A stretch of 64,000 nt of DNA from Sphingobacterium composti (GCF_009829075.1 NZ_WUQZ01000011.1:1-64000), one strand, 5' to 3'; positions 31,444 to 41,739 are shown, counted from the stretch's first letter. A program made the numbers and translations. Notes: generated by a model not told the origin, from the sequence alone.

Positions 31444-31461
31444 ACTCACCGAATTACTCAC
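31444..31461. repeat. Left copy of the 18-bp motif inside the island end
   Basis: ACTCACCGAATTACTCAC: two ACTCAC units 12 bp apart. It differs by one base from the copy at 42396-42413 and is in the same orientation. Position fits a recombinase arm-type site. Confidence 0.6.
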
Positions 31462-31623
31462 TGGTTTGACATACATTTTAGCTGCAATTGCTTATTGAGC
31501 AAAGATAACATAAATCGAATAGATTGGCCCTGCAAATTAATCGACTTCTAGAAAACAGGATTTTTTAATAATATGGAATTTGGTGATAGAAGTTACTAAG
31601 TGAATCACTGTATAAGAAAATCT

Positions 31624-31651
31624 AAAACCCCATCGAATCCGACAGGGTTTT
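31624..31651 (-). terminator. Terminator of the PUL operon
   Basis: AAAACCC / GGGTTTT with an internally pairing loop. On the minus strand it ends in GGGGTTTTAG, 14 bp after the last PUL gene. Confidence 0.6.
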
Positions 31652-31664
31652 AACAAGTTTATTT

Positions 31665-32762
31665 TTACGGATTAGCGGATCTTGTGAGCGACCGAATAAC
31701 CTGCAATTCAGCTTCCTGATAGGCTGTTCCATCTTTTCGGAAAATATCATGAAACCATAATGTAGGTTCGGACATATGAGGAAGTGGTGTGTCCCACGCA
31801 AATATAGTATTTGTTTTACCAGATACGAGTCCCCAATTTATAGCACCTATATTTTCTTGCATAAGCAGAGGCATGATGTCTTGAAATGTACTTTTCTGTG
31901 TTCTGGCCATATATTCTGTACATATTAGCGGCCGTCCATATTGCTTGAGAGAATCAATCAATTTCTTGTGTTCGTTTAAAGGTTCATAAGTATGATAGGT
32001 GATGATATCTGAATTTTCTAATTGAAAAATGTTCAATTCATGTAGGTTTAGATCCCAGATACCTGCTGTGATAGGCTGCGATGGATTTATGGATCTTGCC
32101 CAGCTAAAAATCTTTTGCAGTAAAAAAAGACTTTTCTCGTTGTAACGATAAGGACCTGATCCGCCTGGCTCATTGTACAGATCCCACATTAGAATTCTTT
32201 CATCGTTTTTGAAGGTGATGAGTATATCTTTTACATATTCCTCTAATTTTGGTAGAACAGCGGTGGTATCGCCTTTGTAGTACAGGTCTCCAGGATCTCT
32301 TAACCAACCCGAATTGTGTACTCCTGGTTTAGGACTGGGTTGCTTACCAACTTTGAAATCCGGGTTCCAACAATCGTCAAAGAATACGAACATGGAGGAT
32401 ATCTTGTGCTTGTGGGATATATCTAGATATTGATTGATACGTTTCTTAAAGCCATCTTTGTCAGATTCCCATAATGCATGATGTAAAAAGACGCGCATGG
32501 TATTCATACCGATAGCTGCAGCCCACCCTAATTCACGATCTATGGTGACGGGGTCAAAGGTATCTGCTTGCCACATCTCCAACTGATTGATGGCATTGCT
32601 AGGTATATAATTGGCACCACTCAACCAGCCTTGTTGGTCATACCATTCGTTGGATTGCTTCTCCGTCCAGCGATCGCGGGGCTTCTGCTCTGTGGAGCAA
32701 GAAAGCACCAAAACCGCCAAAATCAATAACAAGCTACTTGCTGATATTATTTGTTTCGCCAT
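31665..32762 (-). CDS. Clan GH-A glycoside hydrolase lipoprotein (GH5-like), last PUL gene
   Basis: 365 aa. Signal peptide with lipobox VLSC (Cys22). The TIM-barrel has the clan-A catalytic pair: acid/base Glu198 in LYNEPG and nucleophile Glu283 in CTEYMA. NTMRVFLHHALWE and FVFFDDCWNP line the N-terminal part of the barrel. It retains configuration and is anchored to the outer membrane or periplasmic face. Substrate cannot be read from the sequence; annotation pipelines often label such proteins cellulase-family or xylanase-like. Last gene of the sigma-FecR-SusC-SusD operon, so it should act on the imported glycan. Confidence 0.82.
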   Translation of the reverse strand: MAKQIISASSLLLILAVLVLSCSTEQKPRDRWTEKQSNEWYDQQGWLSGANYIPSNAINQLEMWQADTFDPVTIDRELGWAAAIGMNTMRVFLHHALWESDKDGFKKRINQYLDISHKHKISSMFVFFDDCWNPDFKVGKQPSPKPGVHNSGWLRDPGDLYYKGDTTAVLPKLEEYVKDILITFKNDERILMWDLYNEPGGSGPYRYNEKSLFLLQKIFSWARSINPSQPITAGIWDLNLHELNIFQLENSDIITYHTYEPLNEHKKLIDSLKQYGRPLICTEYMARTQKSTFQDIMPLLMQENIGAINWGLVSGKTNTIFAWDTPLPHMSEPTLWFHDIFRKDGTAYQEAELQVIRSLTRSANP

Positions 32763-32855
32763 GATACTCTTCGTTTTGTTTTTGTTAAAAATATTTGTTT
32801 TATTTTATACTATATGGTGCTACCCTTATCGGGCTACACCATATAGGTTGATCCA

Positions 32856-34394
32856 TTAATCCAAGAAAACGGTTGGTTCCGTTGTTATCCCATAATCAGC
32901 GAGTCGGTAATGGCGGTCTTTGGATGGTGTTATCATAAATGATCCATTACCCAACAGATCATTGATAACCGGATAATAATTAGTAGCCGTTTTCGGGCGG
33001 AATACTAATACACAATAGTCTCCCCTAACTACATAGCCCATTTCAAGCGTGGCATTATTCAAAGAGCCGATGAGCTTGCGATCTATAACCTTCAACGCAC
33101 CTCCTTCAAACTTCATATCCAATTCGATGGCCTCATTATCTGATAGATCGATCCGCAACTTGCTTCTATAGGGTGATACGACCAGCGCTCCAACCACATG
33201 CCAATCAGTGTCGAAATGGTTAAAGTTGGTAAAAATCAACGCATCAGACGACATATTTCTTACTTTTTGCAGCAGAGACAGATCATAAGGACTTACCAGA
33301 TGTGGATTGTGTACCGTACTGTTAACAAATGTATAAAAGTTGCTCACATCATATCCAACTATCGCCGTGTTTATATCAAACACTTTAAATCCGGTATTCC
33401 GCGCCGTAATCATCGCATTTGATATTTTTAGCTGCAGTGGTGTAGTAAAAGCATTATCCCGGTATATAAATGCAGTACCGAAATTATCCAAATAAGAATA
33501 ATAGATATTCTGGTCCAATACCAACGTCGGTCCATGATTACCTACGATCATAATACCTTTATCGACCGTATCGTAGTAAATCTGGTTAAATACAAAGAAA
33601 CCACCACAATCGATACGTATCCCTTCTGTTTGCCGGTAATTGTCTCCTCCTATATCCGTACCTCCCGTCGTATTTTTTGAAAGAATATGTACATTGTTGA
33701 TAACATGACCTGGCGATTTGGTAACAATAGCCCATTTTGTAGAATAAATGAATGTATTTGAAATTTTTACATCTGCACACGATTCATCGATATAGATACC
33801 GTAGATATCCTCATTAGAAGACATTCCCTGGATTGTTATATTATCAATCTTTGTATCACAACTACCCGTTCCCAAAAAATCATCGGTTACGTAAATACGC
33901 AGATGCGTATCCCGTCCTCTCACCAAACTCATATTTTTTAATGAAACAAGCTGCTTCAGTCCATTTACGACAATACCATTATCTGAGTTATAGCAATCAA
34001 AAACGCCACCTTCCACATACGAAAATCGCCGGTGACTGCGGTCTACGATTGATACGTCGGAAAATCCGATTTTCAACAATGCTTCCAATTGCCCATCACT
34101 TTTAACATAAGCGCTAGGGTCTAATTTCAGGTTGACACTTTTGGTGTAATCCAAGGGTAAAACCATGGGCTCTGTGAGGTTATACACACCCGCTGGAAAG
34201 TATAATGTTTTACCGTACGATCTACGCACCAATGCATTTAGTTCCGATCCGATAGGCGAACCATCATTTTTCACACCATGTTCAATCACCGATACAAAAT
34301 CTTCGGTAGTTTCGTAATTATTTCCCATCACATTTTCCTTTTTACACCCCAGAAAAAGGATAATCACAAATATATAGGCTAACTTTGTCGACAT
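32856..34394 (-). CDS. Right-handed beta-helix lipoprotein, pectate-lyase-3-like
   Basis: 512 aa. Lipobox LFLGC (Cys about 17), then an N-terminal cap as in pectate lyase superfamily 3 / GH55 and tail-spike proteins (EHGVKNDGSPIGSELNALV, KTLYFPAGVYNLTEPMVLP). A long run of beta-helix coils follows (INNVHILSKNTTGG, KISNAMITARNTGF). The last 120 residues form a separate beta domain. The fold suggests a polysaccharide lyase or hydrolase, or a glycan-binding protein; no catalytic set could be assigned. It lies 56 bp after susD. Confidence 0.75.
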   Translation of the reverse strand: MSTKLAYIFVIILFLGCKKENVMGNNYETTEDFVSVIEHGVKNDGSPIGSELNALVRRSYGKTLYFPAGVYNLTEPMVLPLDYTKSVNLKLDPSAYVKSDGQLEALLKIGFSDVSIVDRSHRRFSYVEGGVFDCYNSDNGIVVNGLKQLVSLKNMSLVRGRDTHLRIYVTDDFLGTGSCDTKIDNITIQGMSSNEDIYGIYIDESCADVKISNTFIYSTKWAIVTKSPGHVINNVHILSKNTTGGTDIGGDNYRQTEGIRIDCGGFFVFNQIYYDTVDKGIMIVGNHGPTLVLDQNIYYSYLDNFGTAFIYRDNAFTTPLQLKISNAMITARNTGFKVFDINTAIVGYDVSNFYTFVNSTVHNPHLVSPYDLSLLQKVRNMSSDALIFTNFNHFDTDWHVVGALVVSPYRSKLRIDLSDNEAIELDMKFEGGALKVIDRKLIGSLNNATLEMGYVVRGDYCVLVFRPKTATNYYPVINDLLGNGSFMITPSKDRHYRLADYGITTEPTVFLD

Positions 34395-34449
34395 GTTATC
34401 TATTCATTATATTTTAATCTTCTGTTAATTTTAGGTTCTTGACCTCGAA

Positions 34450-36153
34450 TTAATTCCATCCTGGATTTTGTGACAAGACACCATCTGTTTTGTCAATTTC
34501 CAGTTGTGGTATAGGGAATAAATAGTTTCGTGCAGGGTCAAATCTCCGCTGGTGATATATCGGGTAGGTAAACTCACCATTTGCTGATACTTCCACTTTC
34601 CTTACCGGGCCATTGTCCGTAATTTCTGCAATCTTCCACCGTCTTACGTCCCAAAAACGTTGGTTTTCCACCGCAAACTCTATCCGCCGTTCATGCCTTA
34701 TCCGCTCACGCATCTGATTTTTGTCCAATCCGGTTGGCAAACCCGGCATGTCCGAACGGCTACGGATTTCGTTTACCGCATCATACACACGGTTATCCGG
34801 TGCAGATAGCGACTCATTAAGTGCTTCTGCGTAATTCAGATACAATTCTCCCAACCGGAACAACACAAATTTTTTAGGTACAAAACCAGAGTTGGTTGTC
34901 AAGTTATAGGATTCGGTACAGTACTTTCGCCAGTAGTAGAGTATACGGGGTCTATCCTCATTAAAATCTCTTCCTCCACGTCTGATATCCACTGCCCTTC
35001 CTTTCCATTGCGCACCATGGTACAGTATCGTTTGATAAAACCGGGGATCGCGATGGGCGTACGGTTCTTGCGGGTTATAGTCCGATTCCGGATTCACCAA
35101 CTGCTTATTATTTGCATCATATCCTAAAACCGGCGATACGCCCTTATCTGTTTCATATGCATCTACAAACTCCTGGATAGGGGCCTCCACGTGCCACCCT
35201 CCGTAACCCAGAGAATGTGTATAATGTTCCCAGCCCCAGAAGTTATCTTCGAAAGAAAAATCCACACTATGCATAATCACTTCGGGATTATCCAACTGCA
35301 AGAAGATACGCTCGTAAGCCTGCAAACCATTGCTTTCACCTCTGGAAAGTGTGAAATTATTGTTTTCCGCGAACTGCATGGCAGTTTCTGTAGCTTGTAA
35401 CGCGGCCTGCCAACGGGCAACATCATTGTTGGGGTTGAACAGTGGCGAAGCATAGTAAAGCAATACACGCGACAGCAACGCATGGCAGAAGGTGGCATTC
35501 ATCCGTCCATTGTTGGCTGCATCCAGCCTTGCAGGCAGAATTGCCACTGCTTTAGCCAAATCTTCTTTAATGAGATCAATAACGTTCCCAATAGGTTCCC
35601 GTGGATAAAAAGTCTCTTCCCCACCAGGATCTATTACATGGGTGATGATAGGTACCTCCCCCCACATCTTGAAGAGCTGGAAATAAAAAAGAGCACGGAG
35701 CGCATACGCCTCGCCCAGGAGCCGTTCTTTTATACGCACGGTGGTGCTCCCTTCCTGCGCTTCGTTTGGAATCAGGTGATTATTTTCAATAAACATATTG
35801 ATTCGGCGGATGGAACGATAGTACTGCGCCCAGCGTGATTGCATTGGGAATGCCGACGGGTTCCAGTCGTTATAATTAAACTTTGTTGTTCCCAACACTG
35901 CCTCATAGAGCATGCTCACACCTTCGTCTGTACCTGCACCCAGATTGAATAAAGTGTTACCTGGAGATTCGATATAAATTGACGGGACATCACGGTAAGC
36001 ATTGGTTAAGAAGGCTTCCGCATTTGCAAGACTGCTGAAAACTTCTTCTTTTCCGATAAAATCACTTGGAGCCCGCTCTAAGAAATCCTTGCTGCACGAG
36101 GTAAAAAGGAAAAGCATCCATATGGGCAAATATATTATTGTATTTCGTATCAT
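34450..36153 (-). CDS. SusD/RagB-family outer-membrane glycan-binding lipoprotein
   Basis: 567 aa. Lipobox LFTSC, then CSKDFLERAPSDFIGKEEVFSS, the common SusD opening. The TPR-like scaffold (AYRDVP..., GEAYALRALFYFQLFKMWGEVPII) and the C-terminal block (RIRHERRIEFAVENQRFWDVRRWK) are diagnostic. It forms the lid of the SusC channel and binds the glycan. Its ATG is 10 bp after the susC stop. The sugar specificity is unknown. Confidence 0.95.
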   Translation of the reverse strand: MIRNTIIYLPIWMLFLFTSCSKDFLERAPSDFIGKEEVFSSLANAEAFLTNAYRDVPSIYIESPGNTLFNLGAGTDEGVSMLYEAVLGTTKFNYNDWNPSAFPMQSRWAQYYRSIRRINMFIENNHLIPNEAQEGSTTVRIKERLLGEAYALRALFYFQLFKMWGEVPIITHVIDPGGEETFYPREPIGNVIDLIKEDLAKAVAILPARLDAANNGRMNATFCHALLSRVLLYYASPLFNPNNDVARWQAALQATETAMQFAENNNFTLSRGESNGLQAYERIFLQLDNPEVIMHSVDFSFEDNFWGWEHYTHSLGYGGWHVEAPIQEFVDAYETDKGVSPVLGYDANNKQLVNPESDYNPQEPYAHRDPRFYQTILYHGAQWKGRAVDIRRGGRDFNEDRPRILYYWRKYCTESYNLTTNSGFVPKKFVLFRLGELYLNYAEALNESLSAPDNRVYDAVNEIRSRSDMPGLPTGLDKNQMRERIRHERRIEFAVENQRFWDVRRWKIAEITDNGPVRKVEVSANGEFTYPIYHQRRFDPARNYLFPIPQLEIDKTDGVLSQNPGWN

Positions 36154-36163
36154 GGTTACTAGC

Positions 36164-39100
36164 TTAAAATTTTACATTCAATCCGATATTGAATACCCTT
36201 TGTATCGGGTAGGGTATAGCCGTGCCGCCCCATGTTTCAGGATCCCGGTCTTTAATCTTCAAACGATCGAAAACCAGCAAGTTTTGCCCGTTCAAGAATA
36301 ATCGTCCGGATGTAAGGTTGGCAAGCGCTGTCCATCTGTTGGGGATCGTAAAACCGATTTCCATGTTTCGCAGTTTCAGGTAATCCGTGTTTTCCAAGTA
36401 GAATGTGGAGCTTACTTTGTTGTTTTCTGCATTCGATGCCACAACGGCTTCGGCATTCTCTCGATTTTCGTCTGTCCAGCGTTTCAATTGTATCGGGTCG
36501 AGATCCCTCGGTTGCCTAAAAATTGTACCACCTGCGGCACCGTTAAACAACATACTGATATCCAAATTTTTATAATTCATTCCTAAGGAGATTCCCCCCA
36601 TTAGGTTCGGGATATTAAAAACGCGGATGGGCACCCGATCATAGGTATTAACTTCCCCATCGCCGTTTGTGTCAGCATATTTCAGATAACCCGGCAATAC
36701 AGTGGACGAAAAACGCTGCACAGGACTATTGGCGATGTCCTCCTCGCTTGAAAAAAAGCCTATAGCCTCGTATCCCAGCTCATACCCGATCGGGTATCCT
36801 CTCAAACCCTGATAGGGGAACATCGGAGTGGGCTGATCGTTTCGGATGATCTTATTCTTGGTGTACGTGAGGTTTAAGTTTGTAAAAAAGCCCACATCGC
36901 CCCATTGCTGCTTTAAGCGTATTTCACCGTCTATTCCTCTATTCACCACTTCCCCACTGTTCCGCGGTGCTAAATTCACTATACCAATATAATCCGGTAC
37001 AGTCCCCGGTGTTGTGAGGATATTGGTACGCCGTTCGTGGAAAACATCCAACGATAGGAATAATGTCTCTCCATCAAACAGTCCTGCTTCAAAACCGATG
37101 TTCGATTTTTTCGCTCGTTCCCAGGTAATGTAGCTATTGCCAACCCTGTTTTCATGGTATCCCGGTGCCCAGCGGAATGCATTGCCGAACGGGTAGCCGT
37201 CGCTTGGGCCAAAATCTGAAATATACAACCAGCGCTGACCGCCAATATTATCATTTCCTACTACACCGTACGATCCGCGCCATTTTAGGTATTTCACCAC
37301 ATCCTGGCCTGCCATGAAACGCTCGTTACTCATGAGCCAAGCTAACGAAAAACTAGGGAAAAAACCGTAGCGCTTATCGGGCATAAAATTTTCGGACCCG
37401 TTAAATCCAAGGTTAGTTTCGAGAAACAGTTTCTGGTTATATCCATATACAAACCGACCGCTCACTCCTTGATACGCATAAGGCAATTCATCATTCAATA
37501 CACGGAGGGTTCGATTAGCCAACAACTGTGCCGTAATGGCATTTCTGCCTACTTGTTTATCGTAGTTCAGCCTTACATCAAAGTAATTGGATCGCTCTAT
37601 GCTGCTCGAGCCCCACGTGGACAACCTGGAATATACTTGATATTGCTGATAAAGGGGATTTTTATGTATATCCAACCCACGGTACCAATAGGAATCGAAG
37701 TTCTGCGTCCGCCCGGTATGCTTGTAGTTATTATTCTCAAAGCTAAAATACGATTGGATGGTAAGCCCATCTGTGATGAAATCGAGATCATGCTTCGCCG
37801 ACAACGTACCATACAATACATTTGTAAACCCTTGGTAATAACCCGCTCGGGTTATCATTCCCAATGGATTAGGCGTATATGGGTGTAGCACTTCGCTACC
37901 ATTCCCAAAACTTCCATCCGGATTATATATAGGCATGGCAAAACGTGGCAGCGTTGATATGGTGCCAAAGGTATTGGCAAAACCTTGGGCTGGTCCTACA
38001 CGTTCTTCGAGCCGTCCAGCAAGGTCAATTTGCACGGCTAGCCTTTTTGTAGCATCGATATCAATATTGGAACGGAAATTATAACGATCAAATTTAGGTG
38101 TCTGCCGGTAATTTTCTTTAAATACATCACCATGATTCAACAACGTACTTTGTTTCAGATAACTTCCCGATGCAAAATATCGCACCTTGTTGGACGATCC
38201 CGATATATTCACATTATACTGATTTTGATATGCTTGATCTCGCAATATTTCATCCAACCAGTTCACATCGGGATAAAGAAAAGGTTCAGAACCATCACGA
38301 ATACTCTGCAACGCAGCTTCCGTAAACCGTGGGGTCAGCCCCATATTTTTATCATTCTCATTGTAAAATAACGCCGCATCGTATAGGTTTATCATTTCGG
38401 GAAGCCTAATAGGCTGCATTGCTGAAACCTGGCCTGTAAAGTCAATCACATTCTTTTGGTTTGCCGCCCCACGTTTGGTTGTAACAACGATGACACCGTT
38501 GGCGCCCTGTATACCATACAAAGCAGACGATGATGCGTCTTTGAGTATCGCTACCGATTCGACTTCGTTAGGGTCGATCTGGCTAAAACTCCCCATCCCT
38601 CTCGGCAAACCGTCTACCACAATGAGCGGTGCTGTATTGGAACTGTAACTCCCTATACCTCGGATATACAGGTTCGCTGCATCGGCCCCCGGTTCGCCGG
38701 TACTTTGCACACTGATCAGTCCAGGCAAGCGACCGGCAAGCGCATTGTTGAGGTTAGCTACCGGGCTTTGCTTCAATTCCTTTGTCTCTATACGTGACAT
38801 CGCTCCCGTAACCGATCTTTTGGTCTGGCGGATGTTCATCCCTACCACCACAACCTCGTCCAAAGTACTTTCCGGTTCAAGTTTGATATCGATAAAGTCT
38901 AGTTTCCCGACAGCTATCTCCCAAGTTTTATACCCGATAAAAGATACCTGCAAAACTGAGCGGTTATCACAATCCTCCAACGTGAATAATCCTTGTTCAT
39001 CCGTGGTTGTACCATTTGTTGTCCCTTTTTCCACAACGCTTGCACCGGCGATGGCCTCTCCGCTTTCATCTGTCACTTTTCCCTTGACTTGTCGCAGTTG

Positions 39101-39496
39101 CTTCTTAATTTCTGCCGCAACACTAGATTCACTCCGCTTCACAACATAAATCTGCCTATCGGAGACAAAATAGGTGTTCCCTATAGGCGTCAGGATTTCG
39201 TCTAAAACATCAGCCACCTTCCGGTTATCGGTATTCACCGTTACCTTTCGGTTACCATCAAGAACATTGTCCTGATAGAAAAAAACATATTCCGTTTTTT
39301 TCTCTATTTCCGAAAGGACCTGCTGTACCGTTTTGTTCTTTAGATGTAGGGATACTCTTGCCGTCTGAGAGTAATTGTCATTGGAATAGCATATACCAAT
39401 CCCCAAAGCAAAACATAAAACAAACAACTTCATAATTCGACATGTTCTTCTAATACCTAGCCGAAAAGAGCTAAGTTTCTCAAAATTATCATACAT
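36164..39496 (-). CDS. SusC/RagA-family TonB-linked outer-membrane transporter with STN domain
   Basis: 1110 aa. After a signal peptide comes an STN domain (about 45-125, TVQQVLSEIEKKTEYVFFYQ). A carboxypeptidase-regulatory-like domain (about 135-215, VKGKVTDESGEAIAGASVVE) and a plug (RETKRSVTGAMSRIETKEL-type, with the SusC box GADAANLYIRGIGSYSSNTAP) follow. The beta barrel ends in KF. The STN domain signals substrate binding to a FecR anti-sigma factor, which is encoded upstream, so this is the sensor as well as the importer. Its 335-bp upstream gap must hold its promoter. Length is typical. Confidence 0.95.
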   Translation of the reverse strand: MYDNFEKLSSFRLGIRRTCRIMKLFVLCFALGIGICYSNDNYSQTARVSLHLKNKTVQQVLSEIEKKTEYVFFYQDNVLDGNRKVTVNTDNRKVADVLDEILTPIGNTYFVSDRQIYVVKRSESSVAAEIKKQLRQVKGKVTDESGEAIAGASVVEKGTTNGTTTDEQGLFTLEDCDNRSVLQVSFIGYKTWEIAVGKLDFIDIKLEPESTLDEVVVVGMNIRQTKRSVTGAMSRIETKELKQSPVANLNNALAGRLPGLISVQSTGEPGADAANLYIRGIGSYSSNTAPLIVVDGLPRGMGSFSQIDPNEVESVAILKDASSSALYGIQGANGVIVVTTKRGAANQKNVIDFTGQVSAMQPIRLPEMINLYDAALFYNENDKNMGLTPRFTEAALQSIRDGSEPFLYPDVNWLDEILRDQAYQNQYNVNISGSSNKVRYFASGSYLKQSTLLNHGDVFKENYRQTPKFDRYNFRSNIDIDATKRLAVQIDLAGRLEERVGPAQGFANTFGTISTLPRFAMPIYNPDGSFGNGSEVLHPYTPNPLGMITRAGYYQGFTNVLYGTLSAKHDLDFITDGLTIQSYFSFENNNYKHTGRTQNFDSYWYRGLDIHKNPLYQQYQVYSRLSTWGSSSIERSNYFDVRLNYDKQVGRNAITAQLLANRTLRVLNDELPYAYQGVSGRFVYGYNQKLFLETNLGFNGSENFMPDKRYGFFPSFSLAWLMSNERFMAGQDVVKYLKWRGSYGVVGNDNIGGQRWLYISDFGPSDGYPFGNAFRWAPGYHENRVGNSYITWERAKKSNIGFEAGLFDGETLFLSLDVFHERRTNILTTPGTVPDYIGIVNLAPRNSGEVVNRGIDGEIRLKQQWGDVGFFTNLNLTYTKNKIIRNDQPTPMFPYQGLRGYPIGYELGYEAIGFFSSEEDIANSPVQRFSSTVLPGYLKYADTNGDGEVNTYDRVPIRVFNIPNLMGGISLGMNYKNLDISMLFNGAAGGTIFRQPRDLDPIQLKRWTDENRENAEAVVASNAENNKVSSTFYLENTDYLKLRNMEIGFTIPNRWTALANLTSGRLFLNGQNLLVFDRLKIKDRDPETWGGTAIPYPIQRVFNIGLNVKF

Positions 39497-39831
39497 TTGT
39501 AATGGTTTATACGTTTATAACTATAACTAAATTCTTAACCGGATGACATTGGCCTGTTGTCCGGTTTCTTGTTTTGTAGGTTTACATTTATCTCATAGGC
39601 ACTTCTTTTTGAATTAGGTTTTTCGTTTATTTGGTCTCATTCGTTAGTTAAAACTATGTACTTTCATTGCAAGACTTTCAGTTTCTATAAATATCACTCA
39701 AGAATAATTGTATCTTGATCTTCGTTATCAGGTGCTCTATTCTCCAAATATTAAAATTTACATTTTTATACATAGAGAAAGAATTTCATTCTTTCATCAA
39801 GCAAACCTATGGACTTTCAGTTCATAGTGGT
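39497..39831. other. Regulatory gap between susC and fecR
   Basis: 335 bp without a gene. It should carry the sigma-factor-dependent promoter of susC, but no TAnnTTTG box was found on the minus strand. It contains two hairpins near fecR (listed) and nothing else recognised. Confidence 0.5.
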
Positions 39832-39833
39832 TT
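39777..39833 (-). terminator. Two hairpins at the end of fecR
   Basis: GAAAGAAT / ATTCTTTC (39777-39795) and an imperfect AAACCTATGGACT / AGTTCATAGTGGTTT stem (39803-39833) that overlaps the fecR stop. They may separate the sigma-fecR transcript from susC. Confidence 0.45.
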
Positions 39834-41016
39834 AGTAATAAATGGTATAATCACCATCCGCATTTTTCAGATAATTGATCGGTAACGCACGGGTCAAGTC
39901 GGTCAGCAAGATATCTAAATTGTCTTTAAGATCCAGTTTACCAGAACATTTTAGATGAGCAGCTTGATCATCACATACGATTTTCGCACCATAATAACGT
40001 TCCAGCCGTTTAATGATATCGCCTAGGGCTTCGCTTTCAAAACGGTATAGCCCTTGCTTCCATAATGCGTACATGCTCGCATCCACCGTCTTAATAGACG
40101 GCGTACCTTCTGTATTGGAATACAATTGGTTTGGTTTCAATACGACATCCTTCTTATGTGTGGCAGAAGCAATATTAACGGAACCCGATAGTAGTGCGAC
40201 ATTGTTTATGTGATCGACTTCGTATGCAGAAACATTAAACTTTGTCCCTAACACCGATATATCCATCCGCTTCGTTTTGACAATAAATGGACGGTTCTTA
40301 TCTTCAGCAACTTCAATATAAATTTCACCATTGACATAAATCTCCCGGTTTTCTTTACTGAATTGGTTCGGGTAGACTAGCTTAGTGCCCGCATTGACCC
40401 ATGCTTTTGTACCATCCGAGAAGATAATAGTCGAACGCTTGCCATGGGGTGTGATTAATTGATTATAAGAAGTCATCACTTTCTCTTGAAGAATGATATT
40501 ATCATCCGCCACGATATCATCGACTCCATATTGAACAGACGATTCTGTATTGTGCAATGTAACAACCTGATCCTCTCCTAGAACAAGCCGTGTATCTACA
40601 GCATTAAAATCCACTTCCGGTAATGCTTGTGCATACGTTGTAATATCCCTCTGCTGAACATCTTCACTTTTTTTCCACAAAAAAGGCAATATAGCCACCA
40701 TAATACAAGCAGCAACGGCAATCGCTCGCAACATGATATACCTTGCATTTTTCTTTTTCTTTTGGCCAATCACATACTGTAGCTGTTCTCTACCTTCAGA
40801 AATTTCAGCCGGTGTCATGCTAAATTTGTTAAATCGAACACTGGTTTTATATAGCGAGATGGCTTCCTCTATGATAGGCGCTAGATCCGGATGCCGATTG
40901 ATAACATTCTTCCAGAAAAGGGCATCCTCTTCGCTCTTTAGAAGCTGCCAACGCAGAAAATCTTCGTCCTTAAGAAGGTCTATAACTGTATATCCTCGAA
41001 ATTGGTTATCGCGCAT
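39832..41016 (-). CDS. FecR-family anti-sigma factor
   Basis: 394 aa. The N-terminal cytoplasmic domain binds sigma. One membrane helix lies at about 95-111 (RYIMLRAIAVAACIMVAILPF). The periplasmic FecR domain has LITPHGKRSTIIFSDGTKAWVNAGTKLVYP and RPFIVKTKRMDISVLGTKFNVSAY. The C-terminal DUF4974-type domain folds like STN (LGDIIKRLERYYGAKIV). It passes the SusC STN signal across the inner membrane to release the ECF sigma factor encoded upstream. Gap to the sigma gene is 117 bp. Confidence 0.94.
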   Translation of the reverse strand: MRDNQFRGYTVIDLLKDEDFLRWQLLKSEEDALFWKNVINRHPDLAPIIEEAISLYKTSVRFNKFSMTPAEISEGREQLQYVIGQKKKKNARYIMLRAIAVAACIMVAILPFLWKKSEDVQQRDITTYAQALPEVDFNAVDTRLVLGEDQVVTLHNTESSVQYGVDDIVADDNIILQEKVMTSYNQLITPHGKRSTIIFSDGTKAWVNAGTKLVYPNQFSKENREIYVNGEIYIEVAEDKNRPFIVKTKRMDISVLGTKFNVSAYEVDHINNVALLSGSVNIASATHKKDVVLKPNQLYSNTEGTPSIKTVDASMYALWKQGLYRFESEALGDIIKRLERYYGAKIVCDDQAAHLKCSGKLDLKDNLDILLTDLTRALPINYLKNADGDYTIYY

Positions 41017-41133
41017 TTATCTTGTTTGCTTTCCGTATATACAAACGAGTTATTCTTTTATACCCACTTTTTGGGAAAAATATTTTTTTAGCTATAAACA
41101 TGACATCCCTAAGGGATGTGTATGTTTGATACA

Positions 41134-41739
41134 TCAAGAACAGAAATGTTTCAATAGGTATATCAACAGCAATTGCTCCTCGCTCCTCAATCTTTTTAAT
41201 GACCGCGAAATTAGTTTTCGTGCACCATGCTGTGTTGTCCCCAATATATCTGCAATTTCTGCATACTCCAGTTCTTGTATGAAACGTAGATAGATCGCTT
41301 CCTTTTGGCGAGCGGTCAATTTAGTAAGAAGGTTATCTATCTTTTGCTGTATGATAATGCGATCTTCTTCATTAATAATCGAATCCAAGACGGTCGTCGA
41401 AATAGAAAAATTTAAGACGTCGGCAGTGAATGGTGCTGCGGTACTAACTCTTTTGGAGGCGTAGATATTGTATAGTTTATTTTTAAGGGATTTGAGCAGA
41501 AAAAATTTTAAATGATCAATAGAAGAAAAATTCTTTGCACCAGCATGAATATTGACAAATACATCCTGGACAGCATCTCTCACGACATCCTTATCACCGC
41601 CAAGACTTATCCCGTATGCATACAGATCATTTATAAAAACGGTATAAAAGTATGAAAAAGCCTCGTTACTTCCCTTTAGGAATTCCATAAGCATGGTATT
41701 CTCATATTCATCATAAGTGCGAGCGGTCGTATTGGTCAT
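41134..41739 (-). CDS. ECF RNA polymerase sigma factor of the island PUL
   Basis: 201 aa from ATG 41739. Region 2 (MEFLKGSNEAFSYFYTVFIN, DAVQDVFVNI) and region 4 (LTARQKEAIYLRFIQELEYAEIADILGTTQHGARKLISRSL) are typical of the Bacteroidota sigma-FecR class. It should drive the susC promoter when SusC binds its ligand. The start at 41760 is TTG and lies next to a promoter box, so ATG 41739 is preferred. It is the rightmost gene of the island. Confidence 0.92.
   Translation of the reverse strand: MTNTTARTYDEYENTMLMEFLKGSNEAFSYFYTVFINDLYAYGISLGGDKDVVRDAVQDVFVNIHAGAKNFSSIDHLKFFLLKSLKNKLYNIYASKRVSTAAPFTADVLNFSISTTVLDSIINEEDRIIIQQKIDNLLTKLTARQKEAIYLRFIQELEYAEIADILGTTQHGARKLISRSLKRLRSEEQLLLIYLLKHFCS

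Larger units (their letters stand above)
31388..31664. other. Non-coding left end of the island
   Basis: 277 bp between the left att copy and the glycosidase stop; together with the GH97 terminator region it makes a gene-free stretch of about 390 bp. It holds the 18-bp motif and a terminator hairpin. No credible ORF, integrase remnant or RNA gene was seen. Confidence 0.6.
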
